Part shown: piece after piece, positions 1 through 12,037 of the stretch
How positions within the stretch are numbered: the first letter of the stretch is position 1
Layout: each line of letters begins with the position of its first letter
DNA from: Gemmata massiliana
GTDB lineage: Bacteria; Planctomycetota; Planctomycetia; Gemmatales; Gemmataceae
Reading direction: 5' to 3'
DNA: 64,000 nt
Assembly: GCF_901538265.1 (NCBI RefSeq)
Contig: NZ_LR593886.1
Location: forward strand, 9,259,738-9,323,737
Position numbers and translations under genes: made by a program
Notes under the pieces: generated by a model
What the model was told of the DNA's origin: nothing
Database searches by the model: none
Seen by the model: only the letters and a program-made list of their open reading frames with translations

Positions 1-2
1 TG

Positions 3-98
3 ACGGCTAAGTATTACATGCGACCGGAGTCCGTTGAGATGGCGGCCGATGTCGCCAAGTTGAAGCGCGGTCGGAAGGGAGAAAATCGGGCGAGTTAG
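3..98 (+). pseudogene. C-terminal end of a tyrosine recombinase (cut by window edge)
   Basis: An open frame runs in from the window edge and stops with TAG at 96-98. Its 31 residues read like the last helix of a phage-type integrase: the motif TAKYYM, where one of the tyrosines would be the nucleophile, is followed by a helix ending MAADVAKLK and a basic tail. The integrase at 40534-41733 ends in a similar way (VYAQRD, then VAAKIG). It lies 128 bp from the att-like block at 226-270, so it may belong to an older element next door. Only the tail is visible, so whether the gene is intact outside the window cannot be judged. Confidence 0.5.
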
Positions 99-225
99 CT
101 TGGGTTCTAGCTTGGGTTAAGGCCCCGTTTTTTGGCGTCAATTCGCGTGCATTCATGTACACGTCACGCGCGTCAATGGGCAGGGTGATTCGCTTGAAAT
201 CCTTGCAAAACGCTCGTTTTTAAGG

Positions 226-270
226 AGTGGGTCCGGTGGGAGTCGAACCCACTTCCAAGGTGTTATGAGC
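226..270. repeat. Left att-like copy of the tRNA(CAT) 3' half, 45 bp
   Basis: These 45 bases are identical, and in the same orientation, to 41849-41893. There they cover the tRNA(CAT) gene from the anticodon loop through the T arm and acceptor strand plus two bases past the 3' end. Here the match stops at the anticodon loop and the sequence beyond (271 on) is not tRNA, so this is not a working tRNA gene. Tyrosine integrases commonly recombine within the anticodon-loop or T-loop part of tRNA genes and leave such a partial copy at the far end of the inserted element. This is therefore the likely distal att site of the element whose integrase is at 40534-41733. Confidence 0.85.
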
Positions 271-280
271 CGTGGTCGAA

Positions 281-643
281 AACCCTCGAAAACGCTCCAA
301 ACCACAACGTTTTCTAGGGTTTGAAGTGTACCACCCCACATTGCACGAGTCAACATTCGTTGCGTGGAAGCCCTTAGATTTGTGGAGATTCCACCACGTT
401 CTGTGGAATACTGTGGAATGAACGCCTACGAGAGCAGTTCCCAACCATCTCAAATGACGTCCGATCCTCCGCGAGCTTCAGGAAACTGTTGGGGGCTGAC
501 GTGCGTCACACCAGTATCTCGAAGTGCCCACGCGAAAAACCAATGTTCTCGCTCAAGTCGCGTGAATACATTGACAAGTTGCAGATTTATTAGCATCCCC
601 GATACTTCATCCACCGAGCGTCGCAGCAACCGGAGTCTTCTCG
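281..643. promoter_or_regulatory. Element left end: inverted repeat and half-site cluster, no gene seen
   Basis: No convincing gene is visible between the att-like copy and the ATG at 644. Two structures stand out. The first is a 14-bp inverted repeat with one mismatch (281-294 and 308-321). The second is a cluster of half-sites: CTGTGGAAT occurs at 401-409 and again at 411-419, preceded by an inverted TGGA-TCCA pair at 383-393. The 14 bases ACGTTCTGTGGAAT at 396-409 recur exactly at 41750-41763, inside the palindrome in front of the integrase gene. Repeated sites at both ends fit integrase or excisionase arm binding; that role is inferred. Confidence 0.45.
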
Positions 644-1429
644 ATGTTGCAGGACTGGCCGACCTGGATAATTGTCGTTGCAATATTGGGCTTGATGCTG
701 GGAGCCAATGAACTCGGCTTTCGCGCGGGCCGACGGCACCACCGGAACGAGACCGAGCTTTCCCGTACCGTCTCGAACACATTCAAGGGGAGCATTTTCG
801 GGCTGGTTGCGCTGCTCCTCGGGTTCTCGTTTTCAGCGACTACCAGTCGGTACGACCTGCGACAGCGGCTCGTACTCGACCAGTCCAACGCGGTCGGTAC
901 GTGCTACCTGCGCGCCGGTTTGCTCGACGAGACGTCCTGCACGCACATTCGGGGCATTCTGCGCCGGTACGTCGAGGTTCGTGTCGAGCAGTACCGCGCG
1001 GGCCGCGAGGAGGCGGCCGTTGCCCGCGATCAAGCGGAAATTGATCGGCTCCTCGCGGACCTGTGGGGCGCAGTGGAGGACGCGAACCGGCGCGAACCGG
1101 AACGGGTCCACAAGAGTTCGATCGTTCCGGCCTCGAACGAAGTCATTGACCTCAGTTCCACGCGGACATGGGCGAACCGCAATCACCTGCCCGAACCTGT
1201 GCTGTTCTTGCTGATGGTAAGTGTACTCGTCACATCCCTGCTCTTGGGGCACTCGTCGGGACAGGCCGAACGACGACACGTCAGCCTGTGGCTCGCGTCC
1301 AACGCGGTCTTCGCTCTGGTGCTGTTCATTGTCCTCGACTTCGACCGTCCGCGCCGCGGGTTAATCCGGGTGGACCAGACGCCGTTCGTCGAACTGAACG
1401 CCTCCCTGGGAAGCGTGCCTGCACCGTGA
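644..1429 (+). CDS. Bestrophin-like DUF4239 membrane protein
   Basis: A 261-residue inner-membrane protein. Residues about 5-25 and 45-65 form the first hydrophobic segments, followed by a polar, charged stretch (residues 70-175) and two more membrane helices around 185-205 and 215-235. This arrangement, with a WANR-type approach to the last helices, is that of the DUF4239 (bestrophin-like) family. Its function is unknown; an ion-channel role is only suggested by distant similarity to bestrophins. The ATG at 644 has GGAG nine bases upstream. It is the first gene inside the left att-like repeat and stands alone. The next gene is 280 bp away. Confidence 0.7.
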   Translation: MLQDWPTWIIVVAILGLMLGANELGFRAGRRHHRNETELSRTVSNTFKGSIFGLVALLLGFSFSATTSRYDLRQRLVLDQSNAVGTCYLRAGLLDETSCTHIRGILRRYVEVRVEQYRAGREEAAVARDQAEIDRLLADLWGAVEDANRREPERVHKSSIVPASNEVIDLSSTRTWANRNHLPEPVLFLLMVSVLVTSLLLGHSSGQAERRHVSLWLASNAVFALVLFIVLDFDRPRRGLIRVDQTPFVELNASLGSVPAP

Positions 1430-1709
1430 TTCGCAGAACTCATCCACTATTCGCAGAGGCTCGCAAACGACGGGGCGCCTTAACCATACTGCCCATGTCA
1501 TTTATGGCACGTCTAGAATTGCTCAAGATTCGGGTAGTAATTGAAACTGTTTTTCTCATCGGCTTTCTGCTTGTCATGCTCGATCGATCGGCGCATCATC
1601 TACCACGCACTTCCCAAACGGATCGCCCACGAAGCCCAAGGATTTAGGGCCGCTCGCGGACGGTAACCGGCCACCCGCTAGCACCGTTATCCGGTTTTCA
1701 GGGCGCGCC

Positions 1710-4115
1710 ATGCGAACGCGAATGATTCTTCCAGCAGCGCTGACGGCTGTGGGTGCTCTGTTGGGCTGGCTGACTGCATCGGAGCGCGTAAGTGTCACCC
1801 GCGCCGAAGACAACAAGGCCGATACCCCGCCCGCAGTCCCCACGGGCAGCACACCGACTATCCTCCCGCGCCCCGACTTTCACTTTAAGGGGAGCGTAGG
1901 CCGGACGTACCTGGACTCGGACAAGGCCCAGTTCCCGCAGCCCGTGCAGGCCCCGAAGGGTGCGCCGAACATTGTGCTGATCCTGCTCGACGACGCCGGA
2001 TTCGGCCAATTCTCCACGTTCGGCGGCGGCATCCCGTCACCCACGATGGACAAACTCGCGGCGGAAGGGTTGCGGTACAACCGGTTCCACACGACCGCGC
2101 TGTGCAGTCCGACGCGCGCGGCGCTCATCACCGGCCGCAACCACCACTCGGCCGCGTTCGGCGTCATCACCGAAACGGCGACCGGGTACGACGGCTACAC
2201 CTGCATCTTACCCAAGAGCTGCGGCACCGTTGGTGAGGTGCTCCGGCAGAACGGCTACAACACGGCCTGGGTCGGTAAGAACCACAACACCCCGCCGTGG
2301 GACACGAGCGATGCCGGTCCGTTCGACCGCTGGGCCAACGGCCTCGGGTTCGACTACTTCTACGGGTTCAACGCCGGTGACATGAACCACTGGAACCCGG
2401 TCCTGTACGAGAACCGCAACCTCGTACCCGCATCGACCGATCCGAACTACCACATGACCGAAGACCTCGCGGACAAGTCGATCGCGTGGGCGCGCAAGAT
2501 GAAGAGCATCGCGCCGGACAAGCCGTTCTTCCTCTACGTCGCGCCGGGGGCCACCCACGCCCCGCACCACGCGCCGAAGGAGTGGATCGAGAAGTTTAAG
2601 GGCAAGTTCGACGGCGGATGGGACAAGTACCGCGAGGAAACGTTCGCCCGCCAGAAGAAGCTCGGCGTCGTTCCCGAGAGCACGAAACTGACCGAGCGCT
2701 CGCACGGGTTGCCCGCGTGGGACGGCCTCAACGCCGATCAGAAGAAGCTCTACGCCCGCATGATGGAAGTGTTCTGCGGGTACGGGGCGCACGTCGACCA
2801 CCACATGGGCCGGGTGATCGACGCGGTCAAGCAGCTCCCCGGCGCCGACAACACGCTCTTCGTCTACATCGCCGGTGACAACGGGTCCAGCGCCGAGGGC
2901 GGGATCGAGGGGTCGCTGTGCGAGAACATGTTCTTCAACGGGTTCCCGGAGAAGTGGCAGGACAACATCAAGGCCATCGACGAGCTCGGCGGCCCGAAGC
3001 ACTTCAACCACTTCCCGAGTTCGTGGGCGCACGCGATGGACACGCCGTTCCAGTGGACCAAGCAGGTCGCCAGTCACTTCGGCGGAACGCGGAACCCGAT
3101 GATCGTGTCGTGGCCCGCGAAGATCAAAGACAAGGGCGGGCTGCGCTCGCAATTCACCCACACCATCGACATCGTCCCGACGCTCTACGAGGTGTGCGGG
3201 ATCACTGCGCCGAGGGCGCTCAACGGCATCGAGCAAAAGCCGATTGAGGGGACCAGCTTCGCCATCACGTTCACCGATGGCAAGGCACCTGAACATCGCA
3301 AGACGCAGTACTTTGAGTTAGGCGTCAATCGCGGCATCTATCAGGATGGCTGGATGGCATCGGCCAGGTCGTTCGAGCCGTGGAACCCGAACCGCGACAA
3401 GTTCGATCTCGATAAGCAGAAATGGGAACTTTACAACATCAACGAGGATTTCTCGCAGGCGAATGATCTCGCCGCGAAGAACCCAGAAAGGCTCCGCCAG
3501 CTTCAAGATTTGTGGTGGGTGGAGGCGTCGAAGTACAACGTGCTCCCACTCGACTGGCGCGCGGCTATCCGCATGAACGCGGAGGCGATGGGACGCCCCA
3601 GCTTGATCCGCGGGCGCAAGTCCATGACCTACTACCCCGGCACCATCGGGCTGCCCGACGCGGCCTCGCCGCCCATGACGAACAAGTCGTGGACGATCAC
3701 CGCCGAAATCGAAGCGACCGACGACAAGACGAACGGTATGATCGTCACGCACGGCGGGCTCGAGGGCGGGTACGGCCTGTACTTGCGGGACGGTGTGCCG
3801 ACGTTCGTTTACAACTTCCTCGGCACCGAGCGGAAAACGTTCGCGGCGAAGGACGCGCTGCCGAAGGGCAAGACGAAGCTCGTTGTCGATTTCAAGTACG
3901 ACGGCGGCGGAATGGGTAAGGGCGGTGCGATCACCGTGACCGCCAACGGTAAGGCGATCGCCGAGGGGCGCCTGGAGAAGACGATCCCCATCCAAATGTC
4001 ACTAGGTGAGGGCCTCGACATCGGCATGGACGTCGGCTCGCCGGTGGACTTCACCTACAAGCTGCCGTTCAAGTTCACGGGTACGATCGAGAAGGTCACC
4101 GTGGACCTGAAGTGA
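1710..4115 (+). CDS. Secreted arylsulfatase, first of three in tandem
   Basis: An 801-residue sulfatase (alkaline phosphatase fold) that hydrolyses sulfate esters, probably in the periplasm. An N-terminal hydrophobic segment (residues 5-24) acts as signal or anchor. The metal-binding DD pair is at 94-95. The sulfatase signature CSPTR starts at Cys132; this Cys must be converted to formylglycine by a maturation enzyme not present in the window. A second metal-site motif (GDNGSSAEGG) lies near residue 390. After about residue 640 comes a beta-rich C-terminal domain (SWTITAEIE, then GGYGLYLRDGVP) of the kind seen on roughly 800-residue arylsulfatases. The natural substrate cannot be read from sequence; algal or animal sulfated glycans are plausible for planctomycetes. 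A 65-bp gap with a short hairpin (4133-4153) separates it from the next copy. Confidence 0.92.
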   Translation: MRTRMILPAALTAVGALLGWLTASERVSVTRAEDNKADTPPAVPTGSTPTILPRPDFHFKGSVGRTYLDSDKAQFPQPVQAPKGAPNIVLILLDDAGFGQFSTFGGGIPSPTMDKLAAEGLRYNRFHTTALCSPTRAALITGRNHHSAAFGVITETATGYDGYTCILPKSCGTVGEVLRQNGYNTAWVGKNHNTPPWDTSDAGPFDRWANGLGFDYFYGFNAGDMNHWNPVLYENRNLVPASTDPNYHMTEDLADKSIAWARKMKSIAPDKPFFLYVAPGATHAPHHAPKEWIEKFKGKFDGGWDKYREETFARQKKLGVVPESTKLTERSHGLPAWDGLNADQKKLYARMMEVFCGYGAHVDHHMGRVIDAVKQLPGADNTLFVYIAGDNGSSAEGGIEGSLCENMFFNGFPEKWQDNIKAIDELGGPKHFNHFPSSWAHAMDTPFQWTKQVASHFGGTRNPMIVSWPAKIKDKGGLRSQFTHTIDIVPTLYEVCGITAPRALNGIEQKPIEGTSFAITFTDGKAPEHRKTQYFELGVNRGIYQDGWMASARSFEPWNPNRDKFDLDKQKWELYNINEDFSQANDLAAKNPERLRQLQDLWWVEASKYNVLPLDWRAAIRMNAEAMGRPSLIRGRKSMTYYPGTIGLPDAASPPMTNKSWTITAEIEATDDKTNGMIVTHGGLEGGYGLYLRDGVPTFVYNFLGTERKTFAAKDALPKGKTKLVVDFKYDGGGMGKGGAITVTANGKAIAEGRLEKTIPIQMSLGEGLDIGMDVGSPVDFTYKLPFKFTGTIEKVTVDLK

Positions 4116-4180
4116 CAACCTGTTGATACCGGGGTCGGGAACAGCTCCCGACCTTCACCTCGCGCCACGGAGCCGACACC

Positions 4181-6577
4181 ATGCGAACTCGAACGGTTCT
4201 GACCGCCGCGGCTCTCGTCGCGGTCGGCGCGCTATTCGGGTGGGTAACCGCGTCCGGTCGCCTCGTCGATACATTCGCTCAGAACAAGCAGGCCGAACCT
4301 CAACCCGCGCCCGGCCCCGACCGCTCAAAACTGCCGATACCGTTGTCCCCGTTCGACGGGAAGATCGGCAAGACCTACAAGGAGTCCGAGGCCGCCTGGC
4401 AGAAACCGCCCGCTCCACCCGAAGGGGCGCCGAACGTGGTCGTGATCCTGCTCGACGACGTCGGGTTCGGTCAGACCTCGACGTTCGGTGGGCTGATCCC
4501 AACGCCCAACCTCGACAAACTTGCGGCACAGGGGTTGAAGTACAACCGCTTTCACACCACCGCCGTCTGTGGTCCCACCCGGGCCGCGCTGCTGACCGGC
4601 CGCAACCACCACGAGTGCGGCAACGGGTTCCTGATGGAGTGGGCGACCGGGTTCCCCAACTACTCCACGATGATCCCGAAGAGCACGGCCACCGTTGGCG
4701 AAGTCCTTCGGGACAACGGCTACGCCACGTGGTGGTTCGGCAAGAACCACAACACGCCCGACTGGGAAACCACCGTCGCCGGCCCCTTCGACCGCTGGCC
4801 GACCGGCATGGGGTTCGATTACTTCTACGGCTTCAACGCCGGCGAGACGCACCAGTACTACCCGGTCGCGTTCGAGAACACGACCCCCGTCGAACCGAAC
4901 AAGTCGCCCGAAGCGGGCTACCACTTCATGACGGACATGACTGACCGGGCCGTCGCCCGGATGAAGTCCTCGAAGTCGGTCGCACCGGGCAAGCCGTTCT
5001 TCATGTACTTCGCGCCCGGGGCCATGCACGCCCCGCACCACGTCACCGCCGAGTGGCGCAAGAAGTTCGCGGGTAAATTCGACATGGGCTGGGAGAAGTA
5101 CCGCGAGACCGTTTACAAGAACCAACTCGACAAGGGGATCATCCCCGCGGGTACCAAGTTGACCCCGCGGCCGGACTGGGTTCCCGCCTGGGAAACCGTC
5201 GACGACCAGAAGAAGAAGCTCTACACCGCGCTGATGGAGAACTTCGCGGGCTACTTCGCGTTCACCGACCACGAGGTCGGCCGGTTGCTCGACGCGGTCA
5301 AGGAGCTGCCGGACGCGGATAACACGCTCGTTATGTACATTGTGGGCGACAACGGGGCCTCCGCGGAGGGCGGGCCGGACGGTACACTCGACGAGATCAA
5401 GAACCTCAACGGCATCCCAACGGACATCAAGGACACGCTCGCGAACCTCAACAAGTTGGGCGGTCCCGAGTCCGAGCCGCACTACCCGGTCGGCTGGGCG
5501 TGGGCCGGGAACACGCCGTTCCAGTGGACGAAACAGGTCGCCTCGCACTTGGGGGGATCACGGAACCCGATGGTCGTGAGTTGGCCGGCCAAGATCAAGC
5601 CCGACGACAAGCCGCGCGACGCCTTCCTGCACGTTGTGGACGTGTTACCCACGATCCTGGAAGCGGCGAAGGTGCCGATGCCCGACACGGTCAACGGTAT
5701 CAAGCAGAAGCCGCTCGCCGGGAAGTCATTCCTCGGCAGTTTCACCGACCCGAGTTTCAAGGGCCGCACCGAGCAGTACTTCGAGATCCTGAGCAACCGC
5801 TCGATCTACGTGGACGGCTGGAAGGCCAACGCGCAGCACACGCTCCCCTGGCGGCAGGATCTCGCTCCGGGCAACTGGGACAAGGACAAATGGGAACTGT
5901 ACCACCTCGATGAGGATTTCTCCGAGGCGAATGACCTGGCCCAGAAGATGCCGGACAAGTTGAAGGAGCTGAAAGCCCAGTTCGATGCCGCGGCACAGAA
6001 GCACGACGTGTACCCGCTGGACGACCGCGGCGCGGCACGGCTGACCAGCCCCAAGCCGCCCGTACCCGGCACGCTACCGGGCGTGAAGACCTTCACGTAC
6101 TACCCCGGGGCGACTCGCATTGCGGAGAATGCGGCTCCGCCGATGAAGAACCGGTCCTGGACGCTCACGGCCAAGGTCCGAACCGAGGGAGAGAAGACCG
6201 AAGGCGTGATCCTGGGCTTTGGGGGCGTTGCCGCCGGTCTCTCGCTGTATCTCGACAAGGGCGTGCCGGTCTTCGATTACAACTTCTTCGAGAAGCACAC
6301 GGTTGTGAAGGGGAAGGAGATCGTTGCGGCGGGCGAGGCGACAGTCGAGGTCGTTTTCGATTACCAGGGCGAGAAGCCCGGCGGACCGGCCGCGATTACG
6401 CTGAAGGTCAACGGCAAGTCGGTTGCCGAGGGAAAGATCCCGATCACGGTGGCCGGCCGCTTCGGTATCGACACCTTCGGCGTCGGCGAGGATACCGGCC
6501 AGCCCGTTACTAACGCCTACAAGTCGCCGTTCAAGTTCAACGGGACGATCGAGAAGGTGACGATCACTGTGAAGTAA
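4181..6577 (+). CDS. Secreted arylsulfatase, second of three in tandem
   Basis: A 798-residue paralogue of the previous gene with the same plan: signal segment (residues 5-25), DD at 92-93, formylglycine site, catalytic core, and a beta-rich end after about residue 640. It differs in having CGPTR instead of CSPTR (Cys130 still present, so a Cys-type sulfatase). In strict prokaryotic sulfatase signatures the third position varies little, so this copy may have a different substrate. The start ATG follows GGAG with eight bases between, and the N-terminus (MRTRTVL) matches the first copy (MRTRMIL), which supports this start. It probably arose by tandem duplication and diverged. Confidence 0.92.
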   Translation: MRTRTVLTAAALVAVGALFGWVTASGRLVDTFAQNKQAEPQPAPGPDRSKLPIPLSPFDGKIGKTYKESEAAWQKPPAPPEGAPNVVVILLDDVGFGQTSTFGGLIPTPNLDKLAAQGLKYNRFHTTAVCGPTRAALLTGRNHHECGNGFLMEWATGFPNYSTMIPKSTATVGEVLRDNGYATWWFGKNHNTPDWETTVAGPFDRWPTGMGFDYFYGFNAGETHQYYPVAFENTTPVEPNKSPEAGYHFMTDMTDRAVARMKSSKSVAPGKPFFMYFAPGAMHAPHHVTAEWRKKFAGKFDMGWEKYRETVYKNQLDKGIIPAGTKLTPRPDWVPAWETVDDQKKKLYTALMENFAGYFAFTDHEVGRLLDAVKELPDADNTLVMYIVGDNGASAEGGPDGTLDEIKNLNGIPTDIKDTLANLNKLGGPESEPHYPVGWAWAGNTPFQWTKQVASHLGGSRNPMVVSWPAKIKPDDKPRDAFLHVVDVLPTILEAAKVPMPDTVNGIKQKPLAGKSFLGSFTDPSFKGRTEQYFEILSNRSIYVDGWKANAQHTLPWRQDLAPGNWDKDKWELYHLDEDFSEANDLAQKMPDKLKELKAQFDAAAQKHDVYPLDDRGAARLTSPKPPVPGTLPGVKTFTYYPGATRIAENAAPPMKNRSWTLTAKVRTEGEKTEGVILGFGGVAAGLSLYLDKGVPVFDYNFFEKHTVVKGKEIVAAGEATVEVVFDYQGEKPGGPAAITLKVNGKSVAEGKIPITVAGRFGIDTFGVGEDTGQPVTNAYKSPFKFNGTIEKVTITVK

Positions 6578-6591
6578 TGCCCAAAGCACTT

Positions 6592-6620
6592 GGCGGGTCG
6601 GATGCACCTGACCCGCCTTT
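6592..6620 (+). terminator. Hairpin between second and third sulfatase genes
   Basis: GGCGGGTC (6592-6599) pairs with GACCCGCC (6610-6617) across a ten-base loop and is followed by TTT. It lies between the stop at 6577 and the preferred start at 6643. It may be a weak terminator or attenuator that sets the level of the third gene; the T run is short. Confidence 0.4.
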
Positions 6621-6642
6621 CCACACATCAAAGAGCCTCCTC

Positions 6643-9069
<2,427 letters not shown>

Positions 9070-9236
9070 TCGACCTCCAGCGAGGTGAGCGCGCGCTTCT
9101 ATCTTCAGAACGACTGAGCTGTACCACTCCATCACCTCGCCGGGCTTCATTGCCTGTGCGTAGTAGCGCGGAGGGTGGCACACCGTTCCTCTTCATGCAA
9201 CAACTTTCTGTGCCCCTCCTCCGTTCGATGGTTAAG

Positions 9237-9259
9237 CCGAGGGGTTTGCCCTCGGCTAC
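9237..9259. terminator. Hairpin downstream of the sulfatase cluster
   Basis: AGCCGAGGG (9237-9245) and CCCTCGGCT (9251-9259) form a perfect nine-pair stem with a five-base loop, located 168 bp after the last sulfatase stop and 30 bp before the end of the convergent DUF417 gene. No clear T run follows. It may end transcription from either side or be a repetitive hairpin. Confidence 0.4.
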
Positions 9260-9288
9260 AATCACGGAGTTCAACCCCCTTCGACCGT

Positions 9289-9804
9289 TTACCGGCGAGC
9301 CGCACGTGCCGCCTCGCCGAACGACCAGATCGAGACTGCGAGCAGTGCGACATCCTTGATGAGGAACTGGCCGAGCACGCTGATGGCCGGGAACCCGCCG
9401 AGGTCATTGACGAACGTGCCCGGAGTGGTCACGAGGAAGCTCAGTGTGCCCAGGAACATCCCGACGGCGAGCAAGCTGCCGACGGCGGACACGCGGGGGA
9501 GCCACGGGCGGGCGGCGATCAGGAACCCAACTAGGATCTCGGTAATCCCGAGGATACTCGACAGACCCCGGACGCCGAGCACCGGGTACGTCCAGGCGAA
9601 GAACGGGCTGTTCGCGACGAACGGGCGGATGCCTTCGGCCTCGTAAGTGGTAAATTTCATCCCGCCGATCCACACCAAGATCAGGACCAGACCGTAGCGG
9701 AGGGCGTGGCCTCCGAGAGCGTCAGCCTTGGCACCGAAGTTGTCCAAAACGTGGTCGAGCCGGGCGGTGAAAGTCGAGGACGTGTTTGAGGTGAGAGCGG
9801 TCAT
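9289..9804 (-). CDS. DUF417 (YkgB/RclC-type) inner-membrane protein
   Basis: A 171-residue protein with about four membrane helices (residues 36-50, 80-97, 105-127, 145-160) and the motif WIGGMKFTTYEAEGI typical of the DUF417 family. In Escherichia coli the family member RclC belongs to a reactive-chlorine response operon, but no rcl regulator is seen here, so that role cannot be transferred. The ATG at 9804 is preceded by AGGAG with a good spacer. It is divergent from the sigma-factor gene (9931 on); the 126 bp between them must hold both promoters. The sigma factor may therefore control this gene, which is inference from position. Confidence 0.8.
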   Translation of the reverse strand: MTALTSNTSSTFTARLDHVLDNFGAKADALGGHALRYGLVLILVWIGGMKFTTYEAEGIRPFVANSPFFAWTYPVLGVRGLSSILGITEILVGFLIAARPWLPRVSAVGSLLAVGMFLGTLSFLVTTPGTFVNDLGGFPAISVLGQFLIKDVALLAVSIWSFGEAARAARR

Positions 9805-9930
9805 GATAGTCTCCTGCTGAGGGTTCTTGTCGCAGGGCGGCGACCTCCGTCGCCCCGCTTCACCCCGTCAGACGCCGCGACCGAGAGCGGTCTTACCCCG
9901 GCGGTGCCAACTTTTTTCGGAGTGCGGTTG

Positions 9931-10536
9931 GTGACCGAGCGGATCAACGAAGACTGGCTGCAATCGCTCGGTGGAACGACCATCGACGAAGTGGCCGTTG
10001 CCGAGCTGCGGGAGGTACTGCGTCGTGGCCTTTGCCGCGCGCTCGCTGGGCGGGTTGCCGCGGATGACGGGTTCATCGAGGACGTGACGCAGGAAGGGAC
10101 CGTGAAGGTTCTCGGCGGCCTTGCCACATTTCGCGGCGACAGCCGGTTCACCACTTGGGCCGTCACCATCGCGGTGCGGGTGGCATTCACGGAACTACGC
10201 CGGGCGCGGTGGCGGGACGTTTCTCTCGACCGGCTGGTTGAGGACGCTCCCACGCGAACCCCGGCCGCCCCGCCGGACGATGCCCCGTCAACGGACGCGC
10301 GACAGGTGGTACTCGCCGAGATGCACCGGGTGATCGAGACCGGACTGACCGATCGGCAGCGACAGGCGCTGGTGGCCGAGTTCAAGGGGATGCCGCAGGC
10401 CGAGATCGCCGCCCAGATGGGTCTGACGCGGAACGGGCTGTACAAACTGACTCACGACGCCCGGCAGAACCTAAAGCGCGGGCTCGAAGCGGCAGGAATC
10501 AACGGGGACGAGGTAAGGGAAGCGTTCGACCTGTAG
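9931..10536 (+). CDS. RNA polymerase sigma factor, ECF-like
   Basis: A sigma-70 family factor of 201 residues from the chosen GTG at 9931, which has CGGAG eight bases upstream; a GTG at 9904 would add nine residues. The region-2 core is seen as DVTQEGTVKVLGGLATFRGDSRFTTW, here split: DVTQEG, then FTTWAVTIAVRVAF, then ELRRARWRD. After a proline-rich linker comes region 4 with a recognisable helix-turn-helix (QAEIAAQMGLTRNGLYKL) near the end. It initiates transcription at a subset of promoters. Directly downstream lies a small ZAS-motif protein (10569-10808), a likely anti-sigma partner. Confidence 0.88.
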   Translation: MTERINEDWLQSLGGTTIDEVAVAELREVLRRGLCRALAGRVAADDGFIEDVTQEGTVKVLGGLATFRGDSRFTTWAVTIAVRVAFTELRRARWRDVSLDRLVEDAPTRTPAAPPDDAPSTDARQVVLAEMHRVIETGLTDRQRQALVAEFKGMPQAEIAAQMGLTRNGLYKLTHDARQNLKRGLEAAGINGDEVREAFDL

Positions 10537-10568
10537 TCTCAAGTGTCGAACTCTGCGGGGGAAATCAC

Positions 10569-10808
10569 ATGAGCCTGTCCCCGGATGAGCTTCGCGAGCT
10601 CGCCAAGTTCGTGTTGCTGACGCGCCCGGACGAGATCGGCTGCGACGATTGGCTCGGGTACGCGCCGGGCTACGCCGAACTCGTTGCCAGCCGCCAGCCG
10701 GTCCCGGAGCCGCTTCAGAAGGCGGCCGAACACCTCGATTTGTGCCCGGAGTGCGCCGAGGAGTTCCGGGCGCTACTCGAGGCGTTGAAGGAGGACGGGG
10801 TTTCGTGA
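10569..10808 (+). CDS. Small ZAS-motif protein, putative anti-sigma factor
   Basis: A 79-residue soluble protein with the pattern H-x3-C-x2-C (HLDLCPEC, residues 55-62) followed by EEFRALLEAL. That spacing is the core of the zinc-binding anti-sigma (ZAS, zf-HC2) fold. It has no membrane segment. The start has a GGGGG run eight bases upstream. It begins 32 bp after the sigma-factor stop on the same strand, so the two are probably co-transcribed and the product may hold the sigma factor inactive. The N-terminal zinc histidine of classical ZAS proteins is not obvious, so the assignment rests mainly on the short motif and context. Confidence 0.6.
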   Translation: MSLSPDELRELAKFVLLTRPDEIGCDDWLGYAPGYAELVASRQPVPEPLQKAAEHLDLCPECAEEFRALLEALKEDGVS

Positions 10809-10855
10809 CCGGGGCGTAAAATCAGGTGTACGCCCCGCTACCCACAGGAACTGCG

Positions 10856-11854
10856 ATGAGCAATGATTCGCTCCCTGACTTCAACGCGACCGGACAGGAT
10901 TTCGGCCGTCGCGAACACCTCGGGTATTCCGGCCCACCCATTATTGACATTCACGCTCACGTTACGATGACCCGGCCGGACGAGACGGCCGAAGGGGTAC
11001 CGAACGCGGCGGAGTTGATGCTCGCGACGGCCGCCGAGTTCGGGATCGGTCGGACGTACAGCATGTGCCCGCCGCAAGACATCGTGCCGCTCCGCGAGCG
11101 CCTGGGAGCGGCCATTGCCTTCAACGGGATGATTTCAAAGAAGCCGGACGAACCCGACGATGCCGCGTACCGGACGCTGGACCAGTTCCTCCAGGCCGGG
11201 ATCGAGATCGTCAAGCTCTGGGCGGCACCGCGCGGCCGGGATCGCGGCCTGGTGCTCGACGCGCCATGGCGGATCGAGGCAGTGAAGCGCGCCCGCGCGG
11301 CCGGCATTCGCGTCGTCATGGTCCACGTCGGTGATCCCGATGCCTGGTGGACACACACGTACCAGGACGTGACGAAATTCGGCACGAAGGCCGATCAGTA
11401 CCTGCCGCTCCGCAAGATGATCGAGCTGTTCCCGGACCTGACGTGGATCGGCGCGCACATGGGCGGCGATCCGGAGCCCCCCGATCACCTCGAGCGGTTG
11501 CTCGAGGAGTTTCCTCAGCTCCATTTCGATACCAGCGCGACGAAGTGGCAGGTGCGTGAGGTTTCGCGCCACCGCGATGCCGTTCGCGCGCTCGTGTGCC
11601 GGTACCCGGATCGGTTCTTGTTCGGGTCCGATCTGGTCACCGGGCACGCGCACGTCCGCGAGCACTACGTCAGCCGGTACTGGTGCCAGCGCACTTTATG
11701 GGAGAGCGAATGGACAGGGCCGAGCCCTATTCACGATCCGGACTACACTCCGGGTGAAGGGGAAGGGGCTCGTCCCACGTTACACGGGCTGAACCTGCCG
11801 GGCGACGTTTTGGCGAAGGTCTATTCCGGAAACGCGCGGCGCATTCTGGGTTAG
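10856..11854 (+). CDS. Amidohydrolase-family (PF04909-type) metal-dependent hydrolase
   Basis: A 332-residue TIM-barrel hydrolase. The metal-binding HxH is seen in IDIHAHV near residue 35; further barrel-end motifs are VKLWAAPRGR, VVMVHVGDPDAWW, WIGAHMGG and the terminal LFGSDL with the catalytic Asp. This is the amidohydrolase-2 family, which contains decarboxylases and lactonases; the substrate cannot be told. The ATG at 10856 is preferred over the upstream frame because AGGA lies seven bases before it. It follows the sigma/anti-sigma pair by 47 bp and may be read with it. Confidence 0.82.
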   Translation: MSNDSLPDFNATGQDFGRREHLGYSGPPIIDIHAHVTMTRPDETAEGVPNAAELMLATAAEFGIGRTYSMCPPQDIVPLRERLGAAIAFNGMISKKPDEPDDAAYRTLDQFLQAGIEIVKLWAAPRGRDRGLVLDAPWRIEAVKRARAAGIRVVMVHVGDPDAWWTHTYQDVTKFGTKADQYLPLRKMIELFPDLTWIGAHMGGDPEPPDHLERLLEEFPQLHFDTSATKWQVREVSRHRDAVRALVCRYPDRFLFGSDLVTGHAHVREHYVSRYWCQRTLWESEWTGPSPIHDPDYTPGEGEGARPTLHGLNLPGDVLAKVYSGNARRILG

Positions 11855-12037
11855 CGACTTCGCCGGTTGACGTCACCGGAAAGATCCCGCCGAACCTTTG
11901 GGGCTGACGAGTGGCACGGTTCAGCAACAGCCCGCTTGTCGAGTAATTTAGCCCATGCAAGCTGGCGGCAAACTCATCACCATCGCAGCGGCCCGGGAAG
12001 TGGCCGACGACGATCGCACCACCGGGCGCCGGCACTC

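Noticed and set aside
226-300. A second tRNA(CAT) gene
   Set aside because: Only the part from anticodon loop to 3' end is present; the 5' acceptor strand and D arm are replaced by unrelated sequence that cannot pair.
1495-1647. A 50-residue open frame with one hydrophobic segment upstream of the sulfatases
   Set aside because: No ribosome site, no family resemblance, and the last third is Pro/Arg/Ser-rich as in shadow frames.
4133-4153. A terminator between the first two sulfatase genes
   Set aside because: Only an eight-pair stem without T run and with 27 bp to the next start; too weak to call as a separate feature.
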